Assembly (NCBI GenBank): GCA_029243485.1
Contig: JAQWRY010000079.1
Coordinates: forward strand, 62,001-126,000
DNA length: 64,000 bases
Reading direction: 5' to 3'
Source of the DNA: Candidatus Binatia bacterium
Lineage (GTDB): Bacteria > Desulfobacterota > Binatia > UBA12015
Positions 27,469 through 36,125 of the stretch are shown here, piece by piece. Within the stretch, counting starts at the first letter, position 1. Each line of letters begins with the position of its first letter. The notes under the pieces are model-generated. The model was not told where the DNA came from. It searched no databases and saw only the letters and a list, made by a program, of their open reading frames with translations. The position numbers and the translations under genes are program-made.

Positions 27469-27565
27469 GGCCATCCTTCCGGGCGGATCATAGAGCCATT
27501 CGGCTTCCAGCCGAAGAGCGCTCCACGACCGGGCCTTCCGGCCCGGGCCCGGTTGACAGGGTCCG

Positions 27566-27745
27566 CGGAGGTTCGCTAGCACCAACGACAAGATCGCGTA
27601 GGCGTGAGGGAAGCCGGTGAAACACCGGCACGGCTCCCGCCACTGTAAGTCGGAACGAAAGCGCACGAAGGCCACTGTCCCCGCAGGGATGGGAAGGCAG
27701 CGCGTAGTAGGTCGCCGACGAGTCAGGAAACCTAGCCCACGCGGC
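27566..27745 (+). ncRNA. Cobalamin riboswitch
   Basis: RF00174-type AdoCbl riboswitch. The core reads GAGGGAAGCCGGTGAAACACC (27606 onward), then CGGCTCCCGCCACTGTAA with the B12-box-like GCCACTGT, and the 3-prime section GAGTCAGGAAACCT. It directly precedes a BtuB-like receptor gene and so should repress it when cobalamin is plentiful. A small hairpin around 27784-27804 (CTAT-loop-ATAG, TCC/GGA) could hide the ribosome binding site as an expression platform, which is inference. Ends are approximate. Confidence 0.95.
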
Positions 27746-27807
27746 CGATGCTCGAGGTTCTCCGGGATGTGAGGACGCGGGGTCTCCTATCTTCATAGAA
27801 GGACGAA

Positions 27808-27831
27808 ATGGCCGACCGGGCATCCGCTTGA
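27808..27831 (+). CDS. Possible 7-residue leader peptide before btuB
   Basis: ATG at 27808 follows GAAGGACGAA and encodes MADRASA, stopping at TGA that overlaps the TTG start of the receptor (TTGA). It lies right after the riboswitch. It could couple translation of the receptor to riboswitch-controlled initiation, or be chance. Confidence 0.35.
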   Translation: MADRASA

Positions 27832-29927
27832 GGCGGCGAGCTTTTCTGGCGTGCGCTCTGGTGTGCGCCACACTGACACTCGGGCCTCGCCCCGTGCTCG
27901 CGCAGGACGAGGCAGACGCCGCCGCAGTTGCCACGCCGGACGTCGCGCAACCAGAGTCCGAGCCCGTGCGCGAAGTCCCGATCGACATCGAGAATCTCGA
28001 GGTGACGGAAACCTCGCTGCGCACCGTCACCGATGCGACCGCGTTTGCGACCGTGATCGAAGTCACCCAACAGGCGGAAGAGTTCAAGACCGTCGCCCAG
28101 GTCTTGTCCGAGACGGCCGGACTTCAGGTGCGCCGGTTCGGCGGGCTCGGCGATTTCGCAACGGTATCCGTCCGCGGTGCGACGTCCGGGCAGGTCCGAA
28201 TCTACTTCGACGATGTCCCGCTCACCCGCGCGCGAAGTGAAACCGTGAATCTCGCGGGCCTCCCGCTCGAGCCACTCCAGCGAATTGAGGTCTACCGGGG
28301 AGCGACGCCCTTGTCGGTCGGCGCCTCCGCACTGGGCGGCGTGATCAACCTGGTCACGAAGGATCCGGGGGAGACCCCCTCCCTTTCGTTTCTCGCCGGC
28401 GGCGGATCGTTCGGAACGAGGCAGGCCAGTCTCACCGCGTCCGGAATGCTCGGCGACTGGGGGCTTTTGGGCTCGTTCAACTATCTAGGTTCCGAAGGCG
28501 ACTTCCCGTTCGACGATGACAACGGCACTCCCGTGAACCCACACGACGACGAGCGGGTCCGACGCGAGAACAACGCGTTCAACTCGGGCGACGTCATCCT
28601 GAAGGTGGTTCGCGAGGTGTCTGCCCGGTCGAGAGTCGTCGCGATGAACGAGTTCTTCATCAACGACCAGGGCGTGCCCGGCATCGGCTCGTTCCAATCG
28701 AAAGAAGCGAACCTCTTCGAACTACGAAACCTGAGTTACCTGCGATTCGAGGGCGATGGCCTCGAGAATCTACCGACCGAGTTCGATGCCACCCTCTTCT
28801 TCATCTACGAGGAAGAACGCTTCGAGGATCCGAAGGGAGACATCGGCCTCGGGCGACGGAACACGCGCTTCCGCACGTTCGCTTCGGGAGCGAACGTACA
28901 CGGCGCCGAGTCCGTCGGCCGTCATCTCCTCGAGGGCCGCATCGACCTCGGCGGAGAAGTGCTCGTACCGCGCGACCTGATCACGCCCGACCCGATGGAC
29001 GTCACCCAGTCGCGGATCTCGTTCGACGTCGGCGTCGGCGACACGATGAGCCTGCTCGACGACGATCTCCTCGTCGATGGGCAGTTCCGCTACGAGCTCG
29101 TGCACGACGACTTCGGTGGCTTCGTCGACGCGACCGGCCAAGTGACCGACGACTCGAGCGGCGGCACCCAGCATCTCTTCACGCCGCGCATCGGCGCCCG
29201 CTACACCATCCAGCCCTGGCTCTGGGCCAAGACGAATGCAGGCAGGTACGGACGCTTCCCGAATTTCTCCGAACTCTTCGGCAACCGCGGCTCGATCGTC
29301 GGCAACCCCGACCTCGTTCCGGAAAAGGGCTGGAACGTCGACTTCGGATTCGACGCCCAGCAGGCTACGTGGGGCCCGCTCGACGCACTCCGCGCCGAGG
29401 CCGTCTTCTTCTGGCGCGACGTCGACGACCTGATCCTCTTCATACAGAACTCCCAGCGCACGTCCGTACCGCGAAACATCGGAAGCGCCGAGATCTGGGG
29501 CATCGAGCTTTCGACCGCGTTCCAAGCCTGGGAGCGCATCGGCTTCACCGCCAATTACACCTACCAGGATGCGCGCGACCGCAGCGCCGCCCCCTCGCGC
29601 AACGGCAAACAGCTCCCCGGCATTCCGCAGAACGAGGCCTACACACGAATCGACTACCACCCGTGGGACCTCGTTCCCTTCTACGAACTCTCGTTCACAT
29701 CAGGGAACTTCCTCGATCGCGCGAACCTCATCGACGTACCGAACCGGCTCCTGCACTCCCTTGGGCTCCAGTACGCGCTCTCTTCGATGCCTCTCACGTT
29801 CACGTTCGAGGCGAGAAACATCACCGACAATCAGATCGAGGACGTCGCCGGCTTCCCCCTGCCGGGACGCTCGTTGTTTGGAACCGTGGCTTACCGATGG
29901 AACGGTGCCCCGCAGGAGAATTCGTGA
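27828..29927 (+). CDS. btuB: TonB-dependent cobalamin receptor (BtuB-like)
   Basis: 699 residues from a TTG start; a signal peptide ends in PVLAQ. A TonB-box-like segment near IENLEVTET precedes the plug (LSETAGLQVRRFGGLGDFAT, SVRGATSGQVRIYFDDVPLT, IEVYRGATPLSVGASALGGV) and the barrel, which ends GTVAYRWNGAPQENS. The upstream cobalamin riboswitch identifies the ligand as a corrinoid with good confidence. The downstream lipoprotein overlaps its stop (GTGA). Barrel length is slightly above that of E. coli BtuB. Confidence 0.93.
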   Translation: MRRRAFLACALVCATLTLGPRPVLAQDEADAAAVATPDVAQPESEPVREVPIDIENLEVTETSLRTVTDATAFATVIEVTQQAEEFKTVAQVLSETAGLQVRRFGGLGDFATVSVRGATSGQVRIYFDDVPLTRARSETVNLAGLPLEPLQRIEVYRGATPLSVGASALGGVINLVTKDPGETPSLSFLAGGGSFGTRQASLTASGMLGDWGLLGSFNYLGSEGDFPFDDDNGTPVNPHDDERVRRENNAFNSGDVILKVVREVSARSRVVAMNEFFINDQGVPGIGSFQSKEANLFELRNLSYLRFEGDGLENLPTEFDATLFFIYEEERFEDPKGDIGLGRRNTRFRTFASGANVHGAESVGRHLLEGRIDLGGEVLVPRDLITPDPMDVTQSRISFDVGVGDTMSLLDDDLLVDGQFRYELVHDDFGGFVDATGQVTDDSSGGTQHLFTPRIGARYTIQPWLWAKTNAGRYGRFPNFSELFGNRGSIVGNPDLVPEKGWNVDFGFDAQQATWGPLDALRAEAVFFWRDVDDLILFIQNSQRTSVPRNIGSAEIWGIELSTAFQAWERIGFTANYTYQDARDRSAAPSRNGKQLPGIPQNEAYTRIDYHPWDLVPFYELSFTSGNFLDRANLIDVPNRLLHSLGLQYALSSMPLTFTFEARNITDNQIEDVAGFPLPGRSLFGTVAYRWNGAPQENS

Positions 29928-31078
29928 AGCACTTCAGCAATCCGACCAAATTCATGGCTACACTCGGCCTGACCGCACTCCTCGCCGCTTGCGGTGGCGG
30001 CGGGAGCGACGACGGCGGTGGCGGCGAGAACCCGAACCCGACGGCCACGCCGGCTCCGGCCCCGAGCCCGACTCTCGAGCGAGTCGCCGTAGTTCTCACC
30101 ACCGACTTCACCAGCAGCTCGTTCGCAACGCTGCCCGTCAGCAACCCCACGTCCGTCACGACCGACGACCGCACCTTGCACAGCGATTCCATCGCGCGCG
30201 CCCACGGGTCCGTCTTGTACGTCATCAACCGATTCGGCGCGGACAACATCCAGGCCCTCGACGGAACGAACGACTACACCACGCTTTGGCAGTGCTCCGT
30301 CGGCAACGGCAAGAATCCGCAGGACATCGTCGTGCTCGGCGACAAAGGCTACGTCGCTCTGTACGCCGGCGGCGTCGCGGTCGTGAACCTGCGTCCCAGC
30401 CAGGACTGCTCAGACTTCGTGATTCAGGAGATCGACCTCTCCTCCCTCGCCGATGCCGATGGGTTTCCGGAGGCCAATCGAATGGTGATCACCAATGGGC
30501 TGCTCTACGTGAGCCTGCAACGCCTCGACAACTTCGTCCCGACCGCGACGAGCATGCTCGCCGTCATCGACACCGACACCGATGAGCTCATCGACAGCAT
30601 CGAACTCTCAGCTCCGAACCCGTTCGCCGAGACGAAGGGACTCCTTCTCGACCCGGACGGCAAGATCCTGGTTGCGGAGGTCGGCGACTTCGGCGCGTTG
30701 GACGGCGGCATCGAGCGCATCGACCCGGTCACCGCCACAGCAGAGGGACACTTCATCACCGAGGCGGAACTCGGCGGCAACATTGTCGACTTCACCCTCG
30801 TTTCCGACACCCGCGGCTACGCCGTCGTCTCCGACGCCGACTTCAACAACAGCCTCGTGCGCTTCAATCCTTCCACCGGGGAACTCGTCTCGACGCTGGC
30901 GACGGGCGCGGCCTACCTGCCCGACGTGGAGTACGATTTGGTCACCGATCAGCTCTTCCTCGCGAGCCAAGACTTCACGAATCCAGGCATCCGGGTGTTC
31001 GCCGCCGACGACTCCGAAGTGACGTCATCCCCGATCGACACCGGCCTACCCCCGTTCAACATCAACTTCATCGAGTAA
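29924..31078 (+). CDS. Beta-propeller surface lipoprotein, BtuG-like candidate
   Basis: 384 residues from GTG 29924, which overlaps the btuB stop as GTGA. A signal peptide ends in the lipobox LLAAC (Cys 23), followed by GGGGSDDGGGG and a Pro/Thr linker, typical of surface-exposed lipoproteins. The rest repeats a propeller pattern (GSVLYVINRFGADNIQALDG, NPQDIVVLGDKGYVALYAGG, NRMVITNGLLYVSLQRLDN, ETKGLLLDPDGKILVAEVGD, VEYDLVTDQLFLASQD). By position, lipidation and fold it resembles Bacteroides BtuG, a propeller that captures B12 and passes it to BtuB. That role is inferred; sequence identity to BtuG was not tested. Confidence 0.85.
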   Translation: MKHFSNPTKFMATLGLTALLAACGGGGSDDGGGGENPNPTATPAPAPSPTLERVAVVLTTDFTSSSFATLPVSNPTSVTTDDRTLHSDSIARAHGSVLYVINRFGADNIQALDGTNDYTTLWQCSVGNGKNPQDIVVLGDKGYVALYAGGVAVVNLRPSQDCSDFVIQEIDLSSLADADGFPEANRMVITNGLLYVSLQRLDNFVPTATSMLAVIDTDTDELIDSIELSAPNPFAETKGLLLDPDGKILVAEVGDFGALDGGIERIDPVTATAEGHFITEAELGGNIVDFTLVSDTRGYAVVSDADFNNSLVRFNPSTGELVSTLATGAAYLPDVEYDLVTDQLFLASQDFTNPGIRVFAADDSEVTSSPIDTGLPPFNINFIE

Positions 31079-31092
31079 CCGGAACGAGCCGT

Positions 31093-31125
31093 GGGGGGGC
31101 TTCGGGCGACACGCCCAGGCCCCCC
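31093..31125 (+). terminator. GC-rich hairpin terminator after cobalamin-uptake genes
   Basis: Nested stem GGGGGG...GGGCG / CGCCC...CCCCCC with an ACA loop, starting 14 bases after the lipoprotein stop. It has no U-tract. It would end the riboswitch-btuB-lipoprotein transcript before the next gene. Confidence 0.6.
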
Positions 31126-31252
31126 GCGTGCGAAAACCATCAAACTTTCGAGCCCTCCCGGCGTCTCAAAAAAGATCAGGTTGAAAACAAGCTGGAACAG
31201 CCCGTAAGCTCCCGACGGCGGTCGTGATACATCGGCCGATCAGGGGGCCCCG

Positions 31253-33079
31253 ATGACGCGTCGCATTTTCTCATTTTCCACGCCAGCATTGCTGGCGATC
31301 TGCCTTTTCCTCACCGCAGGCTGCGGCAGCGACGCTACCAGCGGTGTGGGTAGGAGCACCGGGCCCACGGAGCCCCCGACCGAGCCGGAACCGCCCGTCG
31401 AGCCTCCCCCTGGAGAGCCCTCCTGCAGCACGGGTGAGGTATTCGGAAGCACGTTCAAGGCGATCCAGGCCAACATCTTCGAGCAGCGCGGCTGCACGCA
31501 GCAGGTCTGCCACGGCAGCTCCGCCGCCGGGGGTCTCGACCTGAGCCCGGACGTGGCCTACCAGAACCTCTTCCAGGTGGACTCCGTCGGCAGTCGCTGG
31601 CGACTCATCGAGCCCGGCGACAAGGACCGCAGCCACCTTTGGCTGAAGGTCGCCGCGAAGCTCGATCCGAGCATCACCGTTGCGGGCGCCACGATGCCCA
31701 GCGGGCTCCCGCCCATCTCGGAGGACGAGCTCGAAGCCCTTCGTCTTTGGATTTACGCCGGTGCTCCGGAAAACGCGACGGTCCTCGGCACCGAGGACCT
31801 GCTCGGCGCCTGCCTCCCGGAGATCAAGCCGATCATCGTCGAGCCCCTCGACCCGCCCGCCGCCGGCGAGGGAATCCAGTTCGTCCTTCCCCCCGTTCTG
31901 CTGAAGGCATCGAGCGAGCACGAGATCTGTTTCGCGACGCACTACGACTTCACGGATCAGGTTCCCGACTGGGCGATCGATCCCACGGGTCTGTACTTCC
32001 GCTTCTCCGGTCAGGAGCTCCGCCAGGATCCGCAGAGCCATCACCTCGTGTTGATCCACGCGGACTTCGATCCCGACACCAGCGTGGACCATCCCAGTTT
32101 CGGCACCTGGACCTGCGGCGGCGGCGCCTCCCACAGCGACGTGTGTGATCCCCTCGACCTCGGATCGTGCGGGGACGACGGCTACTGCCACTCCGAGATC
32201 GACCCGGTCTCCATCGGCTGCATCGGGTACGGACCGCCCGGCGGCGGCTTCGGGATCACCGCCCAGCAGATCGGTGGTGCACAAGAAGCGCAGGCATTCA
32301 TTGAGTTCCGCGAAGGCGTGTTCGGCCAGATGCCTCTGCGCGGGATCGCGTACTGGAGCTCGCACGCCTTCAACCTGACGAACGAAGACACCCTACTCAA
32401 CGGCCGCATCAACTTCCCGTTCGCAGCAGAACAGACCTTCCCTCTACAGCAGATCTTCAACGTCGAAGCGGTATTCAGTCCGACGGCAGCGCCCTACACC
32501 GAGCAGACCATCTGCAACTCCGAGCAGCTCCCGCAGGGCGCGCGACTCTTCGGGCTCACGTCCCACACCCACGAGAAGGGAAAGTACTTCTGGGCCGAAC
32601 TCCCCGACGGGACGATGATCTACGAGAACTTCATCTACAACGACCCTGTCAAGCAGTTCTTCAGCCCGGAGCTCGAGTTCGACTCTGAAGATCCGGCCGA
32701 CCGCCGCATTCGCTACTGCGCGCGGTACAACAACGGCATGAACGCCGACGGCTCTCCGAACCCCGAACTGGTCACCCGCTCGTCTCGCGTCCCCGAGAGC
32801 GCGCGACAGACGTTCGGCGCGTGTGAGCCGGTTGCCTGCGCGGCCGGGAACATCGGCGCGCCGTGTTCAGGAACCGGCGACGATGCCGCCTGCGACTCCA
32901 CCCCGGGCGCCAGCGACGGCTTCTGCGACGCCTGCAACATCACCGGCGGGGAGAGCACCGAGAACGAGATGTTCATCCTCATCGGGCAGTACTTCATCGA
33001 CCCGGCGTTCCCTCAGCCCTCGACCGACGGTCCCGTCTTCGCGGGCCTGGCTTCGGTGCGTAGTACCTCCGGCGATTAG
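31253..33079 (+). CDS. PHM-like copper type II monooxygenase lipoprotein with Cys-His module
   Basis: 608 residues. Signal peptide with lipobox LTAGC (Cys 24) and a Pro/Glu linker. Residues 58-190 hold an atypical haem-like site CTQQVCH (C81, C86, H87) and GGLDLSPDVAYQNLF, as in myxobacterial secreted proteins. Residues 200-600 match the fold of peptidylglycine monooxygenase and DBH: H263-H264 (QSHHLVLIHAD), H371 (SSHAFNL), H438 and H440 (SHTHEKGKYF) and M573 (NEMFILIG) fit the six copper ligands (two sites) of PHM in order. A Cys-rich insert lies at 524-561. The substrate is unknown. It follows the cobalamin unit but is separated by a hairpin. Confidence 0.8.
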   Translation: MTRRIFSFSTPALLAICLFLTAGCGSDATSGVGRSTGPTEPPTEPEPPVEPPPGEPSCSTGEVFGSTFKAIQANIFEQRGCTQQVCHGSSAAGGLDLSPDVAYQNLFQVDSVGSRWRLIEPGDKDRSHLWLKVAAKLDPSITVAGATMPSGLPPISEDELEALRLWIYAGAPENATVLGTEDLLGACLPEIKPIIVEPLDPPAAGEGIQFVLPPVLLKASSEHEICFATHYDFTDQVPDWAIDPTGLYFRFSGQELRQDPQSHHLVLIHADFDPDTSVDHPSFGTWTCGGGASHSDVCDPLDLGSCGDDGYCHSEIDPVSIGCIGYGPPGGGFGITAQQIGGAQEAQAFIEFREGVFGQMPLRGIAYWSSHAFNLTNEDTLLNGRINFPFAAEQTFPLQQIFNVEAVFSPTAAPYTEQTICNSEQLPQGARLFGLTSHTHEKGKYFWAELPDGTMIYENFIYNDPVKQFFSPELEFDSEDPADRRIRYCARYNNGMNADGSPNPELVTRSSRVPESARQTFGACEPVACAAGNIGAPCSGTGDDAACDSTPGASDGFCDACNITGGESTENEMFILIGQYFIDPAFPQPSTDGPVFAGLASVRSTSGD

Positions 33080-33139
33080 AGCCCGGGGCTCAGTTCTGTG
33101 GGCCATGCCTGTGCACCTCGGGCGCACAAACATGTTGAC

Positions 33140-33171
33140 CTCAAGCCACGTCAGTTGATATGCGGCTTGAG
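33140..33171 (+). terminator. Hairpin after copper monooxygenase gene
   Basis: Stem CTCAAGCC / GGCTTGAG with a 16-base loop, followed by TCATTTCC. It begins 61 bases after the stop. Possible terminator; the long loop makes it uncertain. Confidence 0.45.
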
Positions 33172-33203
33172 TCATTTCCCACAAAACACAGGATTCAGCC
33201 TAC

Positions 33204-33341
33204 ATGTCCCAGATCACCGACCCACTCACCGCGCTCAACCTCGCCCTGATCGCCGCATTCGCACTCGGCCTTCTCTTGACGAGCGGCCGACGCCGGCTCG
33301 CAGCCCAAGCGACCGCGGCCAACGCGAACCGCCGGAGCTAG
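33204..33341 (+). CDS. Possible 45-residue single-helix membrane protein
   Basis: ATG at 33204 encodes an amphipathic start, one hydrophobic helix (LNLALIAAFALGLLLTS) and a basic Arg/Ala/Asn tail, the topology of a small inner-membrane protein with a cytoplasmic basic end. No strong ribosome binding site lies before it. It is convergent with the thioesterase gene. Unknown function; it could be a chance frame, but the clean positive-inside pattern supports it. Confidence 0.4.
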   Translation: MSQITDPLTALNLALIAAFALGLLLTSGRRRLAAQATAANANRRS

Positions 33342-33357
33342 ATTCGAACAACCGGCC

Positions 33358-33774
33358 TCACGGGCCGGTCTTCGTCCCCACCGGCTCGCCGGCCAGATCG
33401 GAGCCCTGCTCGACACAGAGGAGGCGCACGCGACCGGTCGAGACGATCCGCCCCTCTTCGTCGCGCGACGTGGCCTCCCAGAGTTGCACCCGCCGCCCGC
33501 GCGTCACTGGCGTCGCTCGAATCGTAATGCGCCCGGACCGAACTGCCCGCACGAAGCTCGTATGGTTCTCCAACCCGACGACGCCGCAGCCGCGCGCCCG
33601 CGCGTCCATGCCGGCACCAGTCGAGCAGACCGTCTCCACCACGCTACAGTGAACCCCGCCATGAACGATGCCGTAGGGCTGATGATGCTTCGGCCCTACG
33701 TCGTACTCGGCGACGACCTCGTCTCGGTCGGCCGAGAGGATCCGGAGCCCTAGGTGTTGATCCCAATCATTCAT
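33358..33774 (-). CDS. Hotdog-fold thioesterase, PaaI/YbgC-like
   Basis: 138 residues, start ATG 33774 (MNDWDQHLGLRILSADRDE). Hotdog signature HHQPYGIVHGGVHCSVVETV, with HGG as in PaaI-type enzymes, then GCGVVGLENHTSFVRAVRSG and RVQLWEATSRDEEGRIVSTG. It probably hydrolyses an aryl- or acyl-CoA thioester, releasing CoA in a catabolic pathway. It starts 4 bases after the GST stop, with GGAG inside the upstream coding end, so the two are translationally linked. Confidence 0.9.
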   Translation of the reverse strand: MNDWDQHLGLRILSADRDEVVAEYDVGPKHHQPYGIVHGGVHCSVVETVCSTGAGMDARARGCGVVGLENHTSFVRAVRSGRITIRATPVTRGRRVQLWEATSRDEEGRIVSTGRVRLLCVEQGSDLAGEPVGTKTGP

Positions 33775-33778
33775 GCTC

Positions 33779-34549
33779 TCAGAGCTCCATTGGGAGGCGC
33801 AGGTATTCGTGAAACACGAAATCCCGGTGCGCACGAAGCGCCGGCGTAAACGCGGCGCGGGTCTCTTCGTCCTGCGCGGTGAACATGGGGCGGAGCGCAT
33901 CCGGAAGAGCACACTGCTCGGGCGGAAGCGGCTCGATCAAGTTGGAGAACGCCGCCCAATAGATGTCGAGCGCGCCCAGACGATTGCCGAAGAAGAACTG
34001 ATCGCCCTCGTTCCGGCGGAGCTCCAACAGCGAATCGAGCTGGTGAAGGATCGAGACGCAGCGCGCGATCGCCGTCTCCGCAACATCGGCGGAGTGATAC
34101 CCGTACTCCTGACCGAGGTGCCGCAGGAAGCCTGCCTCCGGGTTCGTCCTTAGCCCCTCGTGGATCGAGAGCAGGCGCCGACACCAACCAAGGCCCATCT
34201 CGCCACATATCTCGTGTGCGAGACCAAAGAAGAGTGTCCGATCGGCCTGCGTAGCCGGCAGCAGAGACGGCTCCGAAGAAACTCGCTCGGCCAGGAAGAG
34301 AATCTCAGCCCATCCGCTCCGGGGCCGCTCCTGCTCCCAAGCCGCGACCGGATAGCTTTCCTGGCCACTCCACTCGCGAAGAAGCTCGGGAGGGTCGTCG
34401 GGCGTGGAGTTCACCAGAAGATACGGGATCTTCTTGCGTTCCATGATGCCCTTCGCGGCCTGCGACCAGGGACTCGGGAGTCCCTGGAGGAGGAGGAGCC
34501 GCATCCCCGGAAGATTTTTCGCTTCGCGGATACTGATTGGTGTGGCCAT
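33779..34549 (-). CDS. Glutathione S-transferase family protein
   Basis: 256 residues. N-terminal thioredoxin-like domain with LLLQGLPSPWSQAAKGIMER, in which SPWSQ replaces the Cys or Ser glutathione site seen in other classes. A C-terminal helical domain follows (LFFGLAHEICGEMGLGWCRR, RLGALDIYWAAFSNLIEPLP). It belongs to a divergent GST group; the substrate is unknown, and glutathione use is not assured because many such lineages lack it. It is first in a two-gene unit with the downstream thioesterase. Detoxification or ring/isomer chemistry on CoA substrates is possible. Confidence 0.8.
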   Translation of the reverse strand: MATPISIREAKNLPGMRLLLLQGLPSPWSQAAKGIMERKKIPYLLVNSTPDDPPELLREWSGQESYPVAAWEQERPRSGWAEILFLAERVSSEPSLLPATQADRTLFFGLAHEICGEMGLGWCRRLLSIHEGLRTNPEAGFLRHLGQEYGYHSADVAETAIARCVSILHQLDSLLELRRNEGDQFFFGNRLGALDIYWAAFSNLIEPLPPEQCALPDALRPMFTAQDEETRAAFTPALRAHRDFVFHEYLRLPMEL

Positions 34550-34603
34550 GGGCCGGAGCTAGCATCGGGCATGGGGTCCGGCGAGTCCGCCCCCAGCCGG
34601 GGG

Positions 34604-35614
34604 TCAGGATTCGGGCTGCGGCGGATGCGCGTCGTTCTGGGTCGGTGCGGGGAGCTCGACGACGGTCACTCCGGTGACGCCGTAGCGCTCACGGAGGTCG
34701 TCCACAGCCTCCGCCATCACCGCATGCCAGTCCCAATCGACGAACAGATCGGTGTTCATCCGACTTCCTCTCTCAAAACCCGTCATGACGGTATCTGGAT
34801 GGAAATGCCCGACTCCCGGATCGATGAGTCCTGCCGTCGTAAACGTGAGCCCTAGATGGAAGTCGAGGATGACCTCGAGCAGAAGCTCGTAGCCGATCCC
34901 GGACTTCGACATTCCGGCCTCCATCCCCGCCACATCGAGCTCTCCGGCCATATCCGTATTGAACCCACCGAGGATGTGCAGGAGATCGTGCGGGACCAGG
35001 ACTTCGCTGAAGCTGCCCTTCTCTCCCGGAATCGGAAACTGGCGCTCACGGTAGAAATCGTAGAACACGCGGCCGAGCGTCTCCCGCGGGAATGTTTCGT
35101 ATTTGTAGTACTGCCGAGCGACGTTCTCGTCGCCTCGGTACTGGCGGAAGCTCTCGATGACGGTCCCGAGTTTTCCAAGGAACCCGTCGCCGGGAACGAT
35201 CCCCGAGGCGAGGCTCCGCCGGGAGTAGTCCCACAGGAGGCGCTTCATTCGTTTGTCACGCACCTGATGAAGCGACATGAGCGTGTCGGGCGCGACGTCC
35301 AGAGCGCTTGCGAATCGGTCGACGATCGCAACTTCTTGCTTGTCGACGACGCCATCGAGGTACGGCATCAAGACCAGGAACTGCACGACCTGTTCGCGGC
35401 GCTCCCTGTCGGGAAGTGCCGCAGCAAGCCCCTCCGGCGAGATCGGGGCCAACGCATCCACGTCGATGTCCTCGCGGAGAACGTGGCGCGCGGTCGCCGT
35501 GAGCATGTCACGCTCGATCGCATCCAATTCCGGGCGTCGGTGTGCCAGGGCCACCGACTTCATCGCTGCCAGGTAGGCTCGTGCTTGCTCCTGGGTCCAG
35601 CTGACCTGCGCCAT
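34604..35614 (-). CDS. TerB-like plus COQ4-like domain protein
   Basis: 336 residues, ATG 35614. Residues about 60-150 resemble a TerB-like helical domain (LPDRERREQVVQFLVLMPYL, DGVVDKQEVAIVDRFASALD). Residues about 165-300 resemble COQ4: VPHDLLHILGGFNTDMAGEL fits HDxxHx(11)E exactly with H209, D210, H213 and E225, the zinc-binding motif of COQ4, needed for ubiquinone synthesis in eukaryotes and some bacteria. Function here is unknown; it may bind a lipid or quinone-like molecule. It is separated by 54 bases from the GST gene on the same strand. Confidence 0.65.
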   Translation of the reverse strand: MAQVSWTQEQARAYLAAMKSVALAHRRPELDAIERDMLTATARHVLREDIDVDALAPISPEGLAAALPDRERREQVVQFLVLMPYLDGVVDKQEVAIVDRFASALDVAPDTLMSLHQVRDKRMKRLLWDYSRRSLASGIVPGDGFLGKLGTVIESFRQYRGDENVARQYYKYETFPRETLGRVFYDFYRERQFPIPGEKGSFSEVLVPHDLLHILGGFNTDMAGELDVAGMEAGMSKSGIGYELLLEVILDFHLGLTFTTAGLIDPGVGHFHPDTVMTGFERGSRMNTDLFVDWDWHAVMAEAVDDLRERYGVTGVTVVELPAPTQNDAHPPQPES

Positions 35615-35727
35615 CTCGTCCTCCAGTTCTCGTCGGAACTTCCCAGATTATCGGGCAGTTGTGAAATAGACATGAACCCGTGCGGCGGGCTGGCCAAGAA
35701 CCCGGAGATCGCGCCTATCAGGGGCCA

Positions 35728-36125
35728 TGCCCACTCCTCATCCTGACCAACCCGAACCTGCTCGACCCGGAGGCCGGGAAGATCCGCGACGGCCACCACG
35801 TCCTGATCGAGGCCCATGTCCACGTGCCCCTCACAGCCATGGATCTCGCGGCAATGACCCGGAAGCCGGCGATGCTGGTCGCGTACAAAGCCGCGCCGAT
35901 CATGCGCCGGGTGCTGAAGCGCGGCTTCACGACGGTACGAGACACCGCCGGCGCCGTGTGACCTATTTCAAAATCGACGAACTCGGTCGGGAACTCGGAA
36001 TGCCGGCCGTGAGCCTCGAGAGGTTATCTGACGTGCTCGACGCCGGCCTTGCTTCGCTCGAGCGCTGCCGCGACGCCGCCGTCCGCGTGGGATTCGACGC
36101 CGATTTCCCCGGCGAGACGCACGAT
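35728..36125 (+). pseudogene. Amidohydrolase remnant
   Basis: Two pieces of an amidohydrolase-superfamily gene. The first (35728-35958) reads LLILTNPNLLDPEAGKIRDG then HVHVPLTAMDLA and APIMRRVLKRGFTTVRDTAG, with a deletion between VLIEA and HVHV where the domain normally continues to the metal-binding His pair. The second, in another frame (35958-36125), reads IDELGRELGMPAVSLERLSD and DAAVRVGFDADFPGETHD, the later GxxTDxxGExH metal region. Start codon and much of the barrel are gone, so it is inactive. Confidence 0.65.
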
